Positions 8,213 through 17,104 of a stretch of DNA of 64,000 bases are shown here, in pieces; position 1 is the first letter of the stretch, and the number at the start of each line of letters is the position of its first letter. A program made the position numbers and the translations under genes. The notes below the pieces were generated by a model, which searched no databases, was not told the DNA's origin, and saw nothing but the letters and a program-made list of their open reading frames with translations. This stretch comes from Burkholderiales bacterium (GTDB lineage: Bacteria > Pseudomonadota > Gammaproteobacteria > Burkholderiales > Burkholderiaceae_C). The stretch is taken from contig CANGHK010000011.1 of assembly GCA_947453625.1 (NCBI GenBank), positions 40,181-104,180 on the forward strand. Reading direction: 5' to 3'.

Positions 8213-9955
8213 ATGACCCTCAAGATCGCTACCCGCCTCTGGCTTCCCACGATCGCGGTGACCGGCGTGATGCTGGTGATGGGCGTGCTGGTGACACTGC
8301 GCACCGGCAGCCAGATTGCGCTGGTCGAGGCCCAGTCACAGCGCCAGGAATCCAAGCTCTACGACGCCGCGACCTGGCAGGGCCTGACCACCGCCAACTC
8401 GGTGCGGGTGATGACCAGCCTCGTCGGCAGCGATGCCACGGTCGAGGCCAGCCTGAAGCCCGAGATCGAGGCCACCAGTGCCCGCATCGACGCGATCGCC
8501 AAGCGCGTAGAGGCCGACGCCGCCAACGGCGACGAGACCGCCGCGCTGGGCCGCATCGCCGTTGCCCGCAAGACCTATATCGAGGCCAGGCAGGCGGCGG
8601 CCAAGGCCAAGGCTGACGGCGATGCCGACGCCGCGAAAGCCCAGTTGACCAGCGCGGTGCAGCCCGCCTTGGCCGCCTACCTGGCCAGCCAGCAGGCCTA
8701 TGTGGCGCTGCAGCAGGACATCGGCAAGGCGATGCGCACCCAGGCCGGTGCCGATCGCATGGCCACGATCTGGGGCACACTGGCCGTGGAACTGCTGATC
8801 GTGCTGGGCCTGGTCATCGGCACGCTGTTGCTGGTGCGTTCGATCTGCGGACCGATGGACGGTTTGATGGCGATCGCCAGGCGCATCGGCGAGGGTGACC
8901 TCGATGTCGAGGTCGTGGTGCGATTCGACGACGAGATCGGTGCCGTGATGCGGTCGCTGGCCGCGATGCGCGACGCGCTGCGCGGCATCGTCGGCCAGGT
9001 GCGGCAGGCGGCCGAGTCGATACAGGTGGCCAGCGCCGAAGTGGCCTCGGGCAACACCGACCTGAGCCAGCGCACCGAGCAGGCCGCCAGCAACCTGCAG
9101 CAGACTGCCAGTTCGCTGGAACAGCTCACCGGCAATGTGCGCCAGAGCGCCGACGCCGCGGCACAGGCGAACCAGCTCGCGGCATCGGCCTCGACGGTGG
9201 CGCGGCGCGGCGGCGCTGTGGTCTCGCAGGTGGTGAGCACGATGGACGAGATCAACGGCTCGTCCAAGCGCATCGCCGACATCGTCGGTACCATCGACGG
9301 CATTGCCTTCCAGACCAACATCCTGGCGCTGAACGCCGCGGTCGAGGCCGCGCGCGCCGGCGAGCAGGGCCGGGGCTTCGCGGTGGTGGCCAGCGAGGTG
9401 CGCAGCCTGGCCCAGCGCAGCGCCGAAGCGGCGCGCGAGATCAAGAACCTGATCGGCGCCAGCGTCGAGCGGGTGGAAACCGGCGCCCGCTTGGTGCAGG
9501 ACGCCGGCAGCACGATGAGCGAGATCGTGGCCAGCGTGCAGCGCGTGACCGACATCATCGGCGAGATCACCGCCGCCGCTGGCGAACAGAGCACCGGCAT
9601 CGTGTCGGTCAACGGTGCGGTCAACAACCTCGACCAGATGACGCAGCAGAACGCCGCGCTGGTCGAACAGTCCGCCGCCGCCGCCGAGAGCCTGCGAGAG
9701 CAGGCGCAGCGGCTGAGCGCCAGCATGCAGGTGTTCCGCCTGTCGGCCCTACCCGCCCAGCCCCAGGCCGTCAACCCGGCCCGGACGTTCCGGCCGGCCG
9801 CTGCGGCCAGCGCCAGCACCGCGCAGACGCCGGCCAAGCCCGCTGCGTCAGCGCATCGACCCGCACCGGCGTCAGCCTGCAAGCCAGCGGCCGCGCTCGC
9901 GGCGACCGCAAGCAGCAGCGCCGAGCACGACGGCGGAGACTGGGAATCCTTCTGA
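8213..9955 (+). CDS. Methyl-accepting chemotaxis protein with DWESF docking tail
   Basis: A transmembrane chemoreceptor of 580 residues. Membrane segments lie at about residues 8-31 and 184-206, flanking a helical periplasmic domain. HAMP and signalling domains follow, with the same [20 protein letters not shown] tip as the receptor at 5845. After the signalling helices there is an Ala/Pro-rich flexible linker of about 60 residues that ends in DWESF. That is a close variant of the NWETF pentapeptide that tethers CheR and CheB in enteric receptors. The gene closes this chemotaxis cluster; an unassigned 230-bp gap follows. Confidence 0.95.
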   Translation: MTLKIATRLWLPTIAVTGVMLVMGVLVTLRTGSQIALVEAQSQRQESKLYDAATWQGLTTANSVRVMTSLVGSDATVEASLKPEIEATSARIDAIAKRVEADAANGDETAALGRIAVARKTYIEARQAAAKAKADGDADAAKAQLTSAVQPALAAYLASQQAYVALQQDIGKAMRTQAGADRMATIWGTLAVELLIVLGLVIGTLLLVRSICGPMDGLMAIARRIGEGDLDVEVVVRFDDEIGAVMRSLAAMRDALRGIVGQVRQAAESIQVASAEVASGNTDLSQRTEQAASNLQQTASSLEQLTGNVRQSADAAAQANQLAASASTVARRGGAVVSQVVSTMDEINGSSKRIADIVGTIDGIAFQTNILALNAAVEAARAGEQGRGFAVVASEVRSLAQRSAEAAREIKNLIGASVERVETGARLVQDAGSTMSEIVASVQRVTDIIGEITAAAGEQSTGIVSVNGAVNNLDQMTQQNAALVEQSAAAAESLREQAQRLSASMQVFRLSALPAQPQAVNPARTFRPAAAASASTAQTPAKPAASAHRPAPASACKPAAALAATASSSAEHDGGDWESF

Positions 9956-10185
9956 CCGCCGCCCGACCATGGGTCGAGCCAGCACAACAACTACTGCGGC
10001 CGGGGGGTGATCGCCTGACGCCGCTCGCCGACCGACGCCGGCGCCATCGCGCTGGTGACGATAGGCCTGTGCGCCTCGAGGGCCTGGACTTGCTCGACGC
10101 TCAGGCGGCGCCATTGGCCTCTGACGACGGGAAATCGTCCTGGGCGGCAACACCTCAGGTGCCGGGGCCGCAAGTGCTGGGCGAT

Positions 10186-12780
10186 TCACTCCGCCGCCCG
10201 CCGCAGCGTGTCCATCACCGGTCGGCGCAACACCTCGCGCAGCCCCCACCAGCCCGCGGCCCAGGCCAGCAGCGCGCCGATGGCGGTACCGGCCAGCGGC
10301 ACCCAGGGTGACGGCGTCCAGGCGAACTCGAACACCTGGCGCGCCAGCAGCCCGCCCAGCACCACCGCGGCCACGGCCGCCAGCAAACCGGCCAGCGCGC
10401 CCACGCCCAGCAGTTCGGCACGCTGCACCTGACGCAGCAGCGCACTGCCCGCGCCCACCGCGCGCATCACCGCGTATTCCCGCGCGCGGCTCTCGCGGGT
10501 CGAACTCACCGCCGCGAACAGCACCACCAGCCCGGCCACCAGCGTGAAGCCGAACAGGAACTCGACCGCCCGGACGACCTGGTCCAGCACCCGCTGAACC
10601 TGGGCCAGCGAGGTCGACAGGTCGACGTTGGTGAGGTTGGGAAACTGCCGCGCCAGCAGCCGGTCGAAGCCCGGCTGCTGCTTCTCATCGGGGGCGCGGA
10701 AGGCGCTGATGTAGCTCAGCGGCAGGTCGTCCATCCTTGCGCGCGGGAACATCACGAAAAAGTTGACCCGCATCGAGCCCCAGTCCACCTTGCGCAGGCT
10801 GGTGATGCGGCCCTCGGTCGCGATGCCGGCGATGTCGAAGCGCAGCCTGTCACCCAGCTTCAGGCCCAGCGTCTGGGCCAGGCCGGCCTCCACGCTCAGG
10901 CCGTCAGCCTCGTCGGGCACCCACTGGCCGGCGGTCAGCAGGTTGTGGGCCGGCATCTGCGCCGCGTGGCTGAGGTTGAACTCGCGCTCGACCAGGCGCT
11001 GGGCCCGCTCCTCGGGGTACTGGCCGGGCGCGACATCACGCCCGTTGATCGCCACCAGCCGGCCGCGGATCATCGGGTACCAGTCGTAACGCACGACGCC
11101 GGCAGTCTTGAGCGCTGCCTGGAAGGCCTCGCCCTGCTCGGGCTGCAGGTTGATGACGAAGCGGTTGGGCGCATCGGCCGGCGTGGCCGCGCGCCAGGCC
11201 GATATCAGGTCGGTGCGCAACAGCACCAGCAGCATCAGCGCCAGCAGGCCCACCGCCAGCGTCGAGACCTGCAGCACCACCAGCGCCGGCCGCGCCGCCA
11301 ACTGACGCGTCGCCAGCACCAGCCAGCGCGGCGCGCTGGCGCCCAGCGTCCACCAGCGCGCCTGGCCCGCTGAGGGCACCGCGCGCCGCAGCAGCGCCAC
11401 CGCGCCCCAGGCCAGCAGCGCGAACAAGGCGATCGCGCCGGCAAAGCCCCCCACCGCCAGCAGCCCCATGCGCAGATCCGATGAGGCCGCCACCAGCAGC
11501 GCGGCAAAACCCGCCACGCCGGCGATCAGCACCCCGGCCGAGGCGGCGCGCGGCTGGCCCACGTCGCGCCGGATCACCCGCAGCGGCGGCACGCTGGCCA
11601 ATTGCAGCACCGGCGGCAGGCCGAAGGCCGCCAGCAGCGTCATGCCCACGCCAACGCCGAACGCCGCCGGCGCCCAGGTGGCCGGCGGCAGGTGGGCATC
11701 GACCAGCCCGGCCAACAGGCTGACGAAGACGAAATGGACCGCGAATCCCAGCATCACGCCGATGCCACTGCCGATCAACCCGACCGCGCCGAACTCCAGC
11801 GCGTAGGCCGCGGCCATCGCCCGCTGGGGCGCGCCCAGCACCCGCAGCATCGCGCAGTCGTCGAGATGGCGCTGGGCAAAATCGCGCGCCGCGATCGCCA
11901 CCGCCACCGCCGCAAGCAGCGCGGCCAGCAGCGCCACCAGGTTGAGGAAGCGCTGCGCCCGGTCCAGCGTCTGGCGCATCTCGGGCCGGCCCGATTCCAG
12001 CGATTCGACGCGCAGGCCGCGCAGCTTGGCACTCTCCACCCGGGCCTTGGCCCAGCGCACGAACTCGCGCAGCCCGGCCTCGCCGCGGGTCGGGGCCTCC
12101 AGCGGCGCGGCCACCATCATCCGATAGGTCACGCGGCTGGCCGGCTGCACCAGGCCGGTGGCGGCCAGGTCGGCGGCCGCCAACATCACGCGCGGCGCGA
12201 AGTTCATGAAGCCGGCACCGCGGTCGGGCTCTTGCGCGATCAGCTTGGTGATGGTCAGGCGCTGCTCTCCGAGCAGCAGGCTATCGCCGACTGTGAGCTG
12301 CAGCGCGTCCAGCAGCGCCGCCTCGACCCACACCGTGCCACGCGCCGGACCGCCGGCCACCGCCTGCTCGGGGCCGCCGACATGGTCTTGCACCCGCATC
12401 TGGCCGCGCAGCGGGTAGCCGGCGCTGACGGCCTTGACGGCCACCAGGCGCGACGCGCCGCCCTTGTCGTCGGGCGCGCGCGCCATGCTGGGGAAACTGG
12501 CGCTGCTGGCCTGTTGCAGACCCAGCGCCAGGGCGAGCAGGGCGAAATCGGGCGGCGCCGGCTGGTCGCTGGCCACCACCGCGTCACCGCCCAGCAATTG
12601 AGCGGCATCGCGCACCAGCGCGGCCTGGAGCCGGGCCGAAAAAAATCCCACCGCGCTCAAGGCGGCCACCGCCAGCACCACGGCCACCATCAGCAAGCGC
12701 AACTCGCCGGCGCGGAAATCGCGCCAACCCTGGCGCCAGGCCAGCGCGGTGATCGAAACAGGCAGTGCATAAGCGCTCAT
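10186..12780 (-). CDS. FtsX-like ABC transporter permease (YbbP type)
   Basis: An inner-membrane permease of about 864 residues with two FtsX-type membrane blocks. One membrane segment follows the start (LLMVAVVLAVAALSAVGFF), and helix clusters lie near residues 265-480 and at the C-terminus. Large periplasmic domains are inserted after the first helix and in the second half. The layout fits the YbbP/DevC-like family, which normally pairs with a LolD-type ATPase and is linked to lipid or lipoprotein handling. No ATPase gene adjoins it here, which is odd. I prefer the ATG at 12780; a GTG three codons upstream is also possible, and neither has a strong ribosome binding site. Confidence 0.85.
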   Translation of the reverse strand: MSAYALPVSITALAWRQGWRDFRAGELRLLMVAVVLAVAALSAVGFFSARLQAALVRDAAQLLGGDAVVASDQPAPPDFALLALALGLQQASSASFPSMARAPDDKGGASRLVAVKAVSAGYPLRGQMRVQDHVGGPEQAVAGGPARGTVWVEAALLDALQLTVGDSLLLGEQRLTITKLIAQEPDRGAGFMNFAPRVMLAAADLAATGLVQPASRVTYRMMVAAPLEAPTRGEAGLREFVRWAKARVESAKLRGLRVESLESGRPEMRQTLDRAQRFLNLVALLAALLAAVAVAIAARDFAQRHLDDCAMLRVLGAPQRAMAAAYALEFGAVGLIGSGIGVMLGFAVHFVFVSLLAGLVDAHLPPATWAPAAFGVGVGMTLLAAFGLPPVLQLASVPPLRVIRRDVGQPRAASAGVLIAGVAGFAALLVAASSDLRMGLLAVGGFAGAIALFALLAWGAVALLRRAVPSAGQARWWTLGASAPRWLVLATRQLAARPALVVLQVSTLAVGLLALMLLVLLRTDLISAWRAATPADAPNRFVINLQPEQGEAFQAALKTAGVVRYDWYPMIRGRLVAINGRDVAPGQYPEERAQRLVEREFNLSHAAQMPAHNLLTAGQWVPDEADGLSVEAGLAQTLGLKLGDRLRFDIAGIATEGRITSLRKVDWGSMRVNFFVMFPRARMDDLPLSYISAFRAPDEKQQPGFDRLLARQFPNLTNVDLSTSLAQVQRVLDQVVRAVEFLFGFTLVAGLVVLFAAVSSTRESRAREYAVMRAVGAGSALLRQVQRAELLGVGALAGLLAAVAAVVLGGLLARQVFEFAWTPSPWVPLAGTAIGALLAWAAGWWGLREVLRRPVMDTLRRAAE

Positions 12781-12904
12781 GGGCCGCACGGTACACCAGG
12801 GCCAGCGCCGGCAGGGACGGCGGGGCCAATCCCCGCTGGCGTTTTGAAGCCTGTGTGCAGCGGCTTGGAACCCTGGGTCGCCAGGCGGGCGCTTTAATCA
12901 GGCC

Positions 12905-13750
12905 ATGAACAAATCCACCGCACCGCTGTTCCTGTCCCACGGCTCACCGATGACCGCGATCGAGCCCGGCGCCGCCGGCGCCTTCTGGCAGCGCCTGGGC
13001 CCGGCTATCGAGGCCGGCGGCGGCAGGCCGCGGGCAATCCTGGTGGTCTCGGCCCATTCACTGGCCCGCGAGCCGCTGCTGATGGCCGCCGCCCAGCACA
13101 CCACGGTGCATGATTTCTCGGGATTCCCCGAGCCGCTGTACCGGCTGCGCTACGACGCGCCTGGCGCGCCCGAACTGGCGCCGCGCGTGGCCGCCCTGCT
13201 GCAGGCCGCCGGCCTGCCGGTGCACAGCAACTTGGAGCCGGGGCTGGACCACGGCATCTGGGCCCCGCTGCGCTTTGTCTGGCCGGACGCCGACATCCCG
13301 GTGCTGCCGCTGGCGTTTCCGCCCGACTGGTCGCCGGCCAAGTTGTTTGCGCTGGGCCAGGCCCTGGCTCCGCTGGCCGACGAGGGCGTGCTGGTGCTGG
13401 GCAGCGGCAGCCTGACCCACAACCTGCGGCTGGTCTTCGCCGCGGGACGGCCGCCGCTGGACGCACCGGAGATCCCCGAATGCGCGGCCTTCCGGCGCTG
13501 GTTTGCCGAGCGCGCCGCAGCCGCCGACTGGCCCGCGCTGTTTGATTACCGGGCCCAGGCGCCGTATGCGGTGCTGATGCACCCGACCGACGAACACCTG
13601 CTGCCCTTCTTTGTTGCCGCCGGTGCCGGCGGTGCGACCGCCGCCGGGCGGGCCGTCCACCAGAGCCTGACCTACGGCTGCCTGGCGATGGACGCCTATG
13701 CCTTCGGCGAGCGGGCCGGCGCGCTGGCCGAGGCGGTGGCCCGGGTCTAG
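12905..13750 (+). CDS. Class III extradiol ring-cleavage dioxygenase (YgiD / DODA family)
   Basis: A 281-residue protein of the LigB superfamily, similar to 4,5-DOPA dioxygenases. Histidines expected to bind the metal are seen in LFLSHGSPM, DHGIWAPLRFV and HPTDEHLLPFF, with LVLGSGSLTHNLR as another family marker. In bacteria the natural substrate is often unknown; YgiD opens the ring of L-DOPA. It stands alone between the divergent permease gene and the convergent BMP protein gene. Confidence 0.88.
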   Translation: MNKSTAPLFLSHGSPMTAIEPGAAGAFWQRLGPAIEAGGGRPRAILVVSAHSLAREPLLMAAAQHTTVHDFSGFPEPLYRLRYDAPGAPELAPRVAALLQAAGLPVHSNLEPGLDHGIWAPLRFVWPDADIPVLPLAFPPDWSPAKLFALGQALAPLADEGVLVLGSGSLTHNLRLVFAAGRPPLDAPEIPECAAFRRWFAERAAAADWPALFDYRAQAPYAVLMHPTDEHLLPFFVAAGAGGATAAGRAVHQSLTYGCLAMDAYAFGERAGALAEAVARV

Positions 13751-13785
13751 CCTGGCCGGATGAGCCCTGACCGCCGGGCGGGTGC

Positions 13786-13813
13786 GCCGGCGCTGGCTTA
13801 TTTCGGCGCCGGC
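13786..13813. terminator. Possible terminator hairpin between convergent genes
   Basis: An 8-bp perfect inverted repeat, GCCGGCGC and GCGCCGGC, with a 12-nt T-rich loop. It spans the stop codon of the BMP protein gene. It lacks a clear T run, so it is a weak candidate. Confidence 0.3.
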
Positions 13814-14889
13814 AGCACGCCGCTGACGCCCTGCACCAGCCAGTCCATGGTCGCTATCTGCGCATCGCCCAGCGCGCCCTGGGCCAGCCGGCTGCGGCCC
13901 TGGTTGTCGACCAACGGGGCGGCAAAGGGCTTGAAGCGGCCGGCGGTGATGGCCTGCTGGCGCTGCGTCAATTCGGTCTTGACGGCCGCGGGCAACGCCG
14001 GGTTGACCGCCGTGAGCTGGACCAGGCCGTCCTGGATGCCGCCCCACACCGCTTGCGGCCGCCAGGTACCTGCCAGCACCGCCGCCCCAACCTGGGTGTA
14101 GTAACCGCCCCAGTGGTGGGTGATGGCGGCGAGCTGGGCCTTGGGCGCAAACCGCGCCATGTCGCTCTGGTAGGCCAGCAGCAGCACGCCTTTTTCCTCG
14201 GCCACCTGCGCCACTGCCGGTGAACCGCTGTGGTTGGTCAGCACATCGGCGCCCTGGTTGACCAGGGTGAGCGCGGCCTCGCGCTCACGCGCCGGATCGA
14301 ACCAGCTGTTGAGCCACACCAGCCTGACCTCGGCCTGGGGATTGGCAGCGCGCATGCCCAGCGCGAAGGCGTTGACACCCTGCACCACCTCGGGCACCGG
14401 GAAGCCGGCAACGTAGCCCGCCACCCCGGTCTTGCTCTGCTTGCCCGCCAGCCAGCCGGCCAGCCAGCGCGCCTCGTAGTAGCGGGCGTTGTAGGTGCCC
14501 AGGTTGGCGGCGGTCTTGTAGCCGCCGGCATGTTCGAACACCACCCGCGGAAAATCGGCTGCCACCCGCAGCGCCGGCTCCAGGTAGCCGAAGCTGGTGG
14601 CGAAGATCAGCTGGCAACCCTGCTGCGCCAGGTCACGCATCACGCGCTCGCTGTCCGGCCCTTCGGCCACCGCCTCGACGACGCGCGTCTGCACCCGCGG
14701 CCCCAGGGCCTTGGCCATCGCTTGGCGGCCCAGGTCGTGTTGGTAAGTCCAGCCGGCCTGGCCGACCGGGCTGACATAGACGAAGCAGGCTTGCAGCGCG
14801 GCCGCCTGGCTGGCGGGGGCGCTTGCCGCGGCCACGGCCGCGACGACACAAAGCGCAGCCAGACCGGCGCGCGGGAGGTTTTTCAACAT
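13798..14889 (-). CDS. BMP-family ABC transporter substrate-binding protein (nucleoside/purine type)
   Basis: A periplasmic binding protein of 363 residues. Residues 1-31 form a signal peptide ending near ASQAAA. The mature protein begins with CFVYVSPVGQAGWTYQHDLG and contains TNHSGSPAVAQVAEEKG, both typical of the BMP/Med family that binds nucleosides or purines for an ABC importer. The start at 14889 is chosen because AGGA lies about 6 nt before it and the signal peptide begins there. No permease or ATPase genes adjoin it, so it either serves a distant transporter or acts as a sensor. A strong hairpin lies in its leader (14913-14952). Confidence 0.85.
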   Translation of the reverse strand: MLKNLPRAGLAALCVVAAVAAASAPASQAAALQACFVYVSPVGQAGWTYQHDLGRQAMAKALGPRVQTRVVEAVAEGPDSERVMRDLAQQGCQLIFATSFGYLEPALRVAADFPRVVFEHAGGYKTAANLGTYNARYYEARWLAGWLAGKQSKTGVAGYVAGFPVPEVVQGVNAFALGMRAANPQAEVRLVWLNSWFDPAREREAALTLVNQGADVLTNHSGSPAVAQVAEEKGVLLLAYQSDMARFAPKAQLAAITHHWGGYYTQVGAAVLAGTWRPQAVWGGIQDGLVQLTAVNPALPAAVKTELTQRQQAITAGRFKPFAAPLVDNQGRSRLAQGALGDAQIATMDWLVQGVSGVLPAPK

Positions 14890-14912
14890 GGTGTTCCTCG
14901 ACATGGCCCCGT

Positions 14913-14952
14913 GAAAAGAAAACGCCGGTTTCGGGGGCACGAAACCGGCGTT
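14913..14952 (-). terminator. Leader terminator/attenuator-like hairpin upstream of the BMP protein gene
   Basis: A perfect 13-bp inverted repeat, AACGCCGGTTTCG and CGAAACCGGCGTT, with a 6-nt loop. Read on the minus strand it is followed at once by TTCTTTTC, which gives it the form of an intrinsic terminator. It stands only about 30 nt before the start codon of the gene at 13798-14889, in the same direction. That placement suggests attenuation or a riboswitch expression platform. I did not recognise an aptamer in the roughly 100 nt upstream. Confidence 0.55.
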
Positions 14953-15058
14953 GAATGAATTGTCTCAGACGGGCCTGCTCAGGGAAGGTCCTGACCTGGC
15001 CCGGACCTTGCCAGCGCTCGGGACGCCTTAGCATCGGCGCACCACAAGGAGGCACCGC

Positions 15059-16723
15059 ATGTCACCCACCCGAACGACCCAGACCCGTCCCGTCGCAAGC
15101 CGACACCACAGCCGGCCGCGCGCCGGCCTGGCGACGCTGGCCTCGCTGGCCCTCGCTGCGGCGCTGTTCACCGCACCGGCCTTGCAGGCCAAGACGCTGG
15201 TCTATTGCTCGGAAGGCTCGCCCGAAAACTTCTCGCCCGCGCTCAACACCACCGGCACCAGCTTCGACGCGGCGCGGCCGGTCTACGACAAGCTGACCCA
15301 GTTCGCCCGCGGCTCGACCCAGGTCGAGCCCGGCCTGGCCGAGAGCTGGACGGTGTCGCCCGATGGCCGGGTGTTCACCTTCAAGCTGCGCAAGGGGGTG
15401 AAATTCCACTCGGGCGTCAACGGCTTCAAGCCGACGCGCGACTTCAACGCCGACGACGTGCTGTTCTCGTTCGAGCGCCAGTGGAAGGCCGACCACCCCT
15501 ACGCCAAGGTCTCGGGCGGCAAGTACGACTACTTCGCCGACATGGGGCTGAACGAGGAGGTCGCCGCGATCGACAAGCTCGACGCGATGACGGTGCGGAT
15601 CGCGCTGAAGAAGACCAACGTGACGATGCTGGCCAACCTGGCAATGGACTTCGCCAGCATCGCCTCGGCCGAATACGCCGAGATGCTGGCCAAGGCCGGC
15701 AAGAAAGAGCAGTTCGACCAGCAGCCGGTGGGCACCGGCCCGTTCTCGTTCGTCGCCTACCAGAAGGACGCGGTGATCCGTTTCAAGGCCAACAAGGACT
15801 ACTGGGGGCCGGCAAGCGAAAAAGCCCTGGTCGACGACCTGGTGTTCGCGATCACGCCCGACCCGACCGCGCGTTACAGCAAGTTGAAGGCCGGCGAATG
15901 CCATTTCGTGATCGCGCCGCGACCGGCCGACCTGCCCGAGATGCAGAAGGATGCGGCGCTCAAACTCATCAACGCCCCCGGCCTGAACATCGCGTACTGG
16001 GCCTTCAACACCCAGAAACCGCCGTTCGACAAGAAGGAAGTGCGCCAAGCCATGAACATGGCGATCGACAAGGCCGCGATCATCAAGGATGTCTACCTGG
16101 GCGCGGGCCAAGCCGCCAGGAACCTGATCCCGCCCACGCTGTGGTCGTACAACGACGCGGTCAAGGACTATCCCTTCGACAGCGCCAAGGCCCGGGCGAT
16201 GCTGGCTGCTGCCGGCGTCAAGACGCCGTTGGAGATCGACCTCTGGTACATGCCGGTGCAGCGGCCCTACAACCCGAACGCCAAGCGCATTGCCGAGATG
16301 ATGCAGGCCGACCTGGCCAAGATCGGCGTCAACGCCAAGCTGGTGACCTACGAGTGGGGCGAGTACCGCAAGCGCATGCAGCAGGGCGAGCACACCACCG
16401 GCATGCTGGGCTGGACCGGCGACAACGGCGATCCGGACAACTTTTTCTTCCTGCACGGCTGCGACGCGGCGCGCCCGGGTGGGCAGAACCTGTCCAAGTG
16501 GTGCAACAAGGCCTTCGAGGAGCGGCTGGAAAAAGCCCGCAGCCTGGCCGACATCAAGGAGCGCAGCAAGCTCTACCAGGAGATGCAGGTGATCGAGCAT
16601 GAGGAAGCGCCGGACTTCAAGATCGCGCATTCGGTGGTCTACGAGGCGATGCGCAAAGAGGTCTCGGGCTACAAGCAAAGCCCGTTCGGTTCGCACCAGT
16701 TCAATGGGGTCGAACTGAAGTGA
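15059..16723 (+). CDS. dppA: Dipeptide-binding periplasmic protein DppA
   Basis: The substrate-binding protein of a peptide ABC importer, 554 residues. A signal peptide occupies about residues 1-41, ending at PALQA before KTLVYCSEGSPENF. That start, followed by GTSFDAARPVYDKL and VEPGLAESWTVS, is very close to E. coli DppA. The family domain SBP_bac_5 covers the rest. A strong AAGGAGG lies 7 nt before the ATG. It heads a dppABCDF operon, although a toxin-antitoxin pair now separates it from dppB. In relatives it feeds di- and tripeptides, sometimes haem, to DppBC. Confidence 0.93.
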   Translation: MSPTRTTQTRPVASRHHSRPRAGLATLASLALAAALFTAPALQAKTLVYCSEGSPENFSPALNTTGTSFDAARPVYDKLTQFARGSTQVEPGLAESWTVSPDGRVFTFKLRKGVKFHSGVNGFKPTRDFNADDVLFSFERQWKADHPYAKVSGGKYDYFADMGLNEEVAAIDKLDAMTVRIALKKTNVTMLANLAMDFASIASAEYAEMLAKAGKKEQFDQQPVGTGPFSFVAYQKDAVIRFKANKDYWGPASEKALVDDLVFAITPDPTARYSKLKAGECHFVIAPRPADLPEMQKDAALKLINAPGLNIAYWAFNTQKPPFDKKEVRQAMNMAIDKAAIIKDVYLGAGQAARNLIPPTLWSYNDAVKDYPFDSAKARAMLAAAGVKTPLEIDLWYMPVQRPYNPNAKRIAEMMQADLAKIGVNAKLVTYEWGEYRKRMQQGEHTTGMLGWTGDNGDPDNFFFLHGCDAARPGGQNLSKWCNKAFEERLEKARSLADIKERSKLYQEMQVIEHEEAPDFKIAHSVVYEAMRKEVSGYKQSPFGSHQFNGVELK

Positions 16724-16754
16724 AGGCGTAAAGGCATAAGAGGCGTTTGTCGAA

Positions 16755-16783
16755 TTACAATGCACTACACTGCATTGCATTAT
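16755..16783 (+). promoter_or_regulatory. Promoter/operator of the toxin-antitoxin pair
   Basis: The sequence contains the inverted repeat AATGCA-N6-TGCATT (16759-16776) and a repeated TGCATTGCAT, inside an AT-rich patch that stands out from its surroundings. A -10-like CATTAT lies at 16778-16783 with a weak -35 (TTACAA, 16755-16760). Ribbon-helix-helix antitoxins typically bind such repeats over their own promoter. The operator role is inferred. Confidence 0.45.
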
Positions 16784-16813
16784 CATTCTCGCTTGACCCC
16801 CAGGAGCGCCGCG

Positions 16814-17104
16814 ATGACCGATCCCACCTTGCCGAGCGTGCCCAGCGTGACATCCACCAAGGACACCCAGGTCAGCATGCGGCTACCTGGTGAGTTGAAG
16901 GCGCGCATCGAGACCTACGCGGTGATGACCGGCCGCAGCAAGAGCCATGTCGCGATGGAGGCGCTCACCGACTACCTGGACTGGCGCCTGCCGCAGGTCG
17001 TCGACCTGAAGCAGGCCATTGCAGCCGCCGACCGGGGTGAGTTCGCCAGCGACGGCGAGGTACAGGCCGTGCTCGGGCGCTACGCCTCGCCACGCCCGGC
17101 ATGA
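16814..17104 (+). CDS. Ribbon-helix-helix antitoxin (ParD/RelB-like)
   Basis: A 96-residue DNA-binding antitoxin. The N-terminal half contains QVSMRLPGELKARIETYA and TGRSKSHVAMEAL, the strand and two helices of a ribbon-helix-helix fold. The C-terminal tail (VVDLKQAIAAADRGEF) would wrap the toxin. CAGGAG lies 7 nt before the ATG at 16814, which is why the longer upstream extension was not used. It overlaps the toxin gene by ATGA. The pair lies between dppA and dppB. Confidence 0.88.
   Translation: MTDPTLPSVPSVTSTKDTQVSMRLPGELKARIETYAVMTGRSKSHVAMEALTDYLDWRLPQVVDLKQAIAAADRGEFASDGEVQAVLGRYASPRPA

Noticed and set aside
9991..10173. A 60-codon minus-strand frame after the permease gene
   Set aside because: TTG start, no ribosome binding site and no recognisable family; the 230-bp gap between the receptor and permease genes shows nothing else.
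14953..15058. TPP riboswitch, suggested by CTGAGA in the BMP leader
   Set aside because: The other conserved parts of the thiamine box are absent.
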